Source of the DNA: Flavobacterium shii
Lineage (GTDB): Bacteria > Bacteroidota > Bacteroidia > Flavobacteriales > Flavobacteriaceae
Direction: 5' to 3'
Length of the DNA stretch: 64,000 nucleotides
Assembly (NCBI RefSeq): GCF_025847235.1
Contig: NZ_JAOZEW010000007.1
Span: 124,001-188,000, forward strand
The translations under genes and the position numbers were made by a program. The notes beneath the pieces are model-generated. The model had not been told where the DNA came from. It saw nothing but the letters and a program-made list of their open reading frames with translations, and did no database searches. This document shows, one piece after another, positions 61,709 to 64,000 of the stretch. Every line of letters begins with the position of its first letter. Position 1 is the first letter of the stretch.

Positions 61709-64000
61709 ATGCAAAGACCTTCCTTTTCTATATATGACGCATCTGCAGGTTCTGGAAAAACATATACTTTAGTTAAGGAATATCTTAAAATTATTCTTTC
61801 GGCTCCTAAAAACGATGCGTATCGTAATATTCTTGCGATTACCTTTACTAATAAGGCTGTGCATGAGATGAAAAGCCGAATTGTAGGTAGTTTATCTGAG
61901 TTTGCCAAAGAAGAGCCTTCAGCGAAAGCGATGGATTTAATGGAAGATCTGGCTCGTGAAACAGGGCTTTCTATCATTGAATTAAAAACAAAATCTAAAA
62001 GTATCATTAAGCATATTATTCATAATTATGCGGCTTTTGATATTTCTACTATAGATAAATTTACCCATAAAGTTATTCGTGCTTTTGCGCATGATCTTAA
62101 TTTGCCGATGACTTTTGAGGTAACTTTAGATACCGAAAATCTTCTAATTGAGGCGGTAGATGCAATTATAGCGCAAGCGGGTCAAGATGAGACTTTAACC
62201 AAGTTGTTAATTGATTTTACGATGGAGAAAACCGACGATGATAAAAGTTGGGATGTTTCTCGCGAAATTCTTGAAACGGGGAGGTTAATTCTAAATGAAA
62301 ATAATCGAAATGAAATAACTCATTTTCATGATAAATCTATTGGGGAGTTTGTTGAGATAAAAAACAAACTTAAGGTTTTATGTAAGGAGTTAGAAGAAGA
62401 AAATACAGTTCTTGCTGCGAATGCCATTTCCTTGATTGATAAAATTGGAATAGATTTAAAGTCATTTTCAAGAGGAACCTTTCCGAATCATCTTGAAAGT
62501 ATTCGAGATGGGAAATTCAATCCTAAAAATAAAACATTTCATGAGTTTGATGATATAGCAATTAATAAAACGGCCAAAGACAGGGCTTTAATTGAGAATA
62601 TCATTCCGGAATTGCTTCAGATTCTGGATAAGATTTATAAGAATTTCGAGAAAAGAGATTTTTATAAAGCATTTCTAAAAAATATTACACCACTTTCATT
62701 ATTAAATACGGTGAGTAATGAATTGGAGAAGATTCAAAATGAACAAAACGTTTTGTCAATTTCGGAGTTTAATGCTATAATTCACCGTGAAATTCAAAAT
62801 CAACCGGCACCATTTATTTATGAACGTTTGGGAGAAAGATATCGTCATTTTTTTATTGATGAATTCCAGGATACTTCCGAAATGCAATGGCAGAATTTAA
62901 TTCCGTTAATTGATAATGCGCTTTCTGGACAAGATGATTTTGGAGAGAAAGGTACTTTGATGATTGTGGGAGATCCTAAACAATCTATTTATCGTTGGAG
63001 AGGAGGAAAGGCTGAGCAGTTTATAGAATTAAGTAAAGATTTAAATCCTTTTAATAATCCAGATAAAAAGATAACACATCTAGATACTAATTACCGTAGT
63101 TATAGTGAGGTTATTGATTTTAACAATGGATTTTTTAAATTAATGTCATCTGAGTTTGATAATGCTGATTATAAAGATTTGTATGAAAATCATAGTCATC
63201 AAAAAACAAATTCTAAGAAAGGTGGGTATGTGAATATTTCTTTTCTCTCTGTAATTGATAAAAATGATCAGATTGATGAGGAAGAGGCTCTTGAAAAAAC
63301 AGATTTACATGTTTTGGCTACTTTAAACACTATTCAGAAAGTTCTACGTGAGGGATTTGAATATAAAGATATCGTTATTCTAACTCGTAAAAGGGGTCAG
63401 GGTATTGCTGTGGCTAATTATTTAACGGAGCAAAAAATCCCACTTTTATCTTCGGAGACATTAATGATTCAAAATGCAACTGAAGTTCGGCTGATTATTC
63501 ATTTGTTGAAGTATCTGAATAACAATGCAGATTTAGAAGCGAAAGCTAACTTCTTGTATTTTTTGGCGATAAATGAAGAAAATGAAATTCCGGCTCATGA
63601 TTTTATAGCGCAAGGAATGGCTGAGAGGAATGAAAATACTTTCGAAAAATGGTTAGAGAGATTTGATGTTTTGCTTTCATTTGAAGACATTCGAAAAAAA
63701 TCACTTTATGAAGCGGTGGAGACTATTATCTCAAAGTTTGTGCGACCGGTATATAATAATGCCTATGTGCAGTATTTTCTTGATATTGTTTTAGAACGAG
63801 ATATTAGAAATCAAGCAGGTATTTCGGATTTTTTAATTTTTTGGGATAAGAATGCCGAGAAATTTAGTATTCCGTCCCCTGAAGGGAATAATGCAGTTCG
63901 AATTATGACTATTCATAAATCAAAAGGACTGGAGTTTCCAGTAGTAATTATGCCATTTGCAGAAGAGGACTATAGTCGTAAGCCAAAAGATAAGTTGTGG
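61709..64000 (+). CDS. UvrD/RecB-like (AddA-type) helicase, 3' end outside window
   Basis: The frame starts at the ATG at 61709 and stays open through 764 codons to the window edge. Superfamily 1 motifs are present: Walker A A-S-A-G-S-G-K-T (about 11-18), F-I-D-E-F-Q-D-T-S near 383, G-D-P-K-Q-S-I-Y-R-W-R-G near 422 and T-I-H-K-S-K-G-L-E-F near 732. The M-Q-R-P-S-F-S-I-Y-D-A-S-A-G-S-G start and the RecB-like insert between motifs fit the recombination helicase-nuclease family. A nuclease domain would lie beyond the window. Confidence 0.92.
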   Translation, partial: MQRPSFSIYDASAGSGKTYTLVKEYLKIILSAPKNDAYRNILAITFTNKAVHEMKSRIVGSLSEFAKEEPSAKAMDLMEDLARETGLSIIELKTKSKSIIKHIIHNYAAFDISTIDKFTHKVIRAFAHDLNLPMTFEVTLDTENLLIEAVDAIIAQAGQDETLTKLLIDFTMEKTDDDKSWDVSREILETGRLILNENNRNEITHFHDKSIGEFVEIKNKLKVLCKELEEENTVLAANAISLIDKIGIDLKSFSRGTFPNHLESIRDGKFNPKNKTFHEFDDIAINKTAKDRALIENIIPELLQILDKIYKNFEKRDFYKAFLKNITPLSLLNTVSNELEKIQNEQNVLSISEFNAIIHREIQNQPAPFIYERLGERYRHFFIDEFQDTSEMQWQNLIPLIDNALSGQDDFGEKGTLMIVGDPKQSIYRWRGGKAEQFIELSKDLNPFNNPDKKITHLDTNYRSYSEVIDFNNGFFKLMSSEFDNADYKDLYENHSHQKTNSKKGGYVNISFLSVIDKNDQIDEEEALEKTDLHVLATLNTIQKVLREGFEYKDIVILTRKRGQGIAVANYLTEQKIPLLSSETLMIQNATEVRLIIHLLKYLNNNADLEAKANFLYFLAINEENEIPAHDFIAQGMAERNENTFEKWLERFDVLLSFEDIRKKSLYEAVETIISKFVRPVYNNAYVQYFLDIVLERDIRNQAGISDFLIFWDKNAEKFSIPSPEGNNAVRIMTIHKSKGLEFPVVIMPFAEEDYSRKPKDKLW

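Overview
The window looks like a chromosomal segment of a Flavobacterium-like member of the Bacteroidota. The DNA is AT-rich. Several genes are preceded by the TAnnTTTG -7 element typical of this phylum. Gene content fits as well: a PorZ-like type IX secretion protein, a Bat aerotolerance operon, a TonB-dependent receptor with a carboxypeptidase-D-like N-terminal domain, and a long eukaryal-type IleRS. I see no transposase, integrase, CRISPR array, rRNA or tRNA.

Layout. 1-530 is the C-terminal part of a LysR-type regulator. 741-6846 is a compact plus-strand NAD island: an NrtR-type Nudix regulator, a short PRPP-synthetase-like enzyme, a coiled-coil protein, a VWA protein, a shortened adenylosuccinate-synthetase-like protein, the RNA 2'-phosphotransferase KptA and the nicotinamide phosphoribosyltransferase NadV, closed by a strong terminator. 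Three related 21-bp palindromes beside the regulator look like its operators. 6859-12290 is mostly minus strand (nadD, DoxX, gmk, YicC, ArsC-like, RlpA-like and a small membrane protein). 12396-17204 holds a large TonB-dependent receptor and pgi. 17322-24148 contains two small unknown proteins, an M23 peptidase and aromatic amino-acid catabolism genes (tryptophan 2,3-dioxygenase, hppD, hmgA). 24404-29152 has a patatin/outer-membrane-barrel protein and uvrC. 30979-40405 is the moxR-DUF58-bat operon. 40618-48325 holds oxidoreductases, an AlbA_2 protein, a cystathionine gamma-synthase-type enzyme and gdhA. 48455-55567 has porZ, recO and two secreted proteins. 55803-61624 has ileS, a DksA-like gene, a divergent roadblock pair and lspA. 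A RecB/AddA-type helicase runs off the right edge.

The most interesting part is the NAD island. KptA consumes NAD+ and releases nicotinamide. NadV with a PRPP-type donor can recycle that nicotinamide, and NrtR can sense NAD-related nucleotides, so the operon closes a nicotinamide loop around an RNA-repair-type enzyme. It also carries an adenylosuccinate-synthetase relative without a recognisable aspartate loop, and a VWA/coiled-coil pair of unknown role. The short Prs next to NadV, with no NMN adenylyltransferase in the operon, raises the alternative of direct NAD+ rebuilding from ADP-ribose. A second notable point is IleRS, which carries GIHH where class I synthetases carry HxGH. Other items are an orphan plug-like lipoprotein, a possible short transcript with its own promoter and terminator, and several intergenic repeat families.
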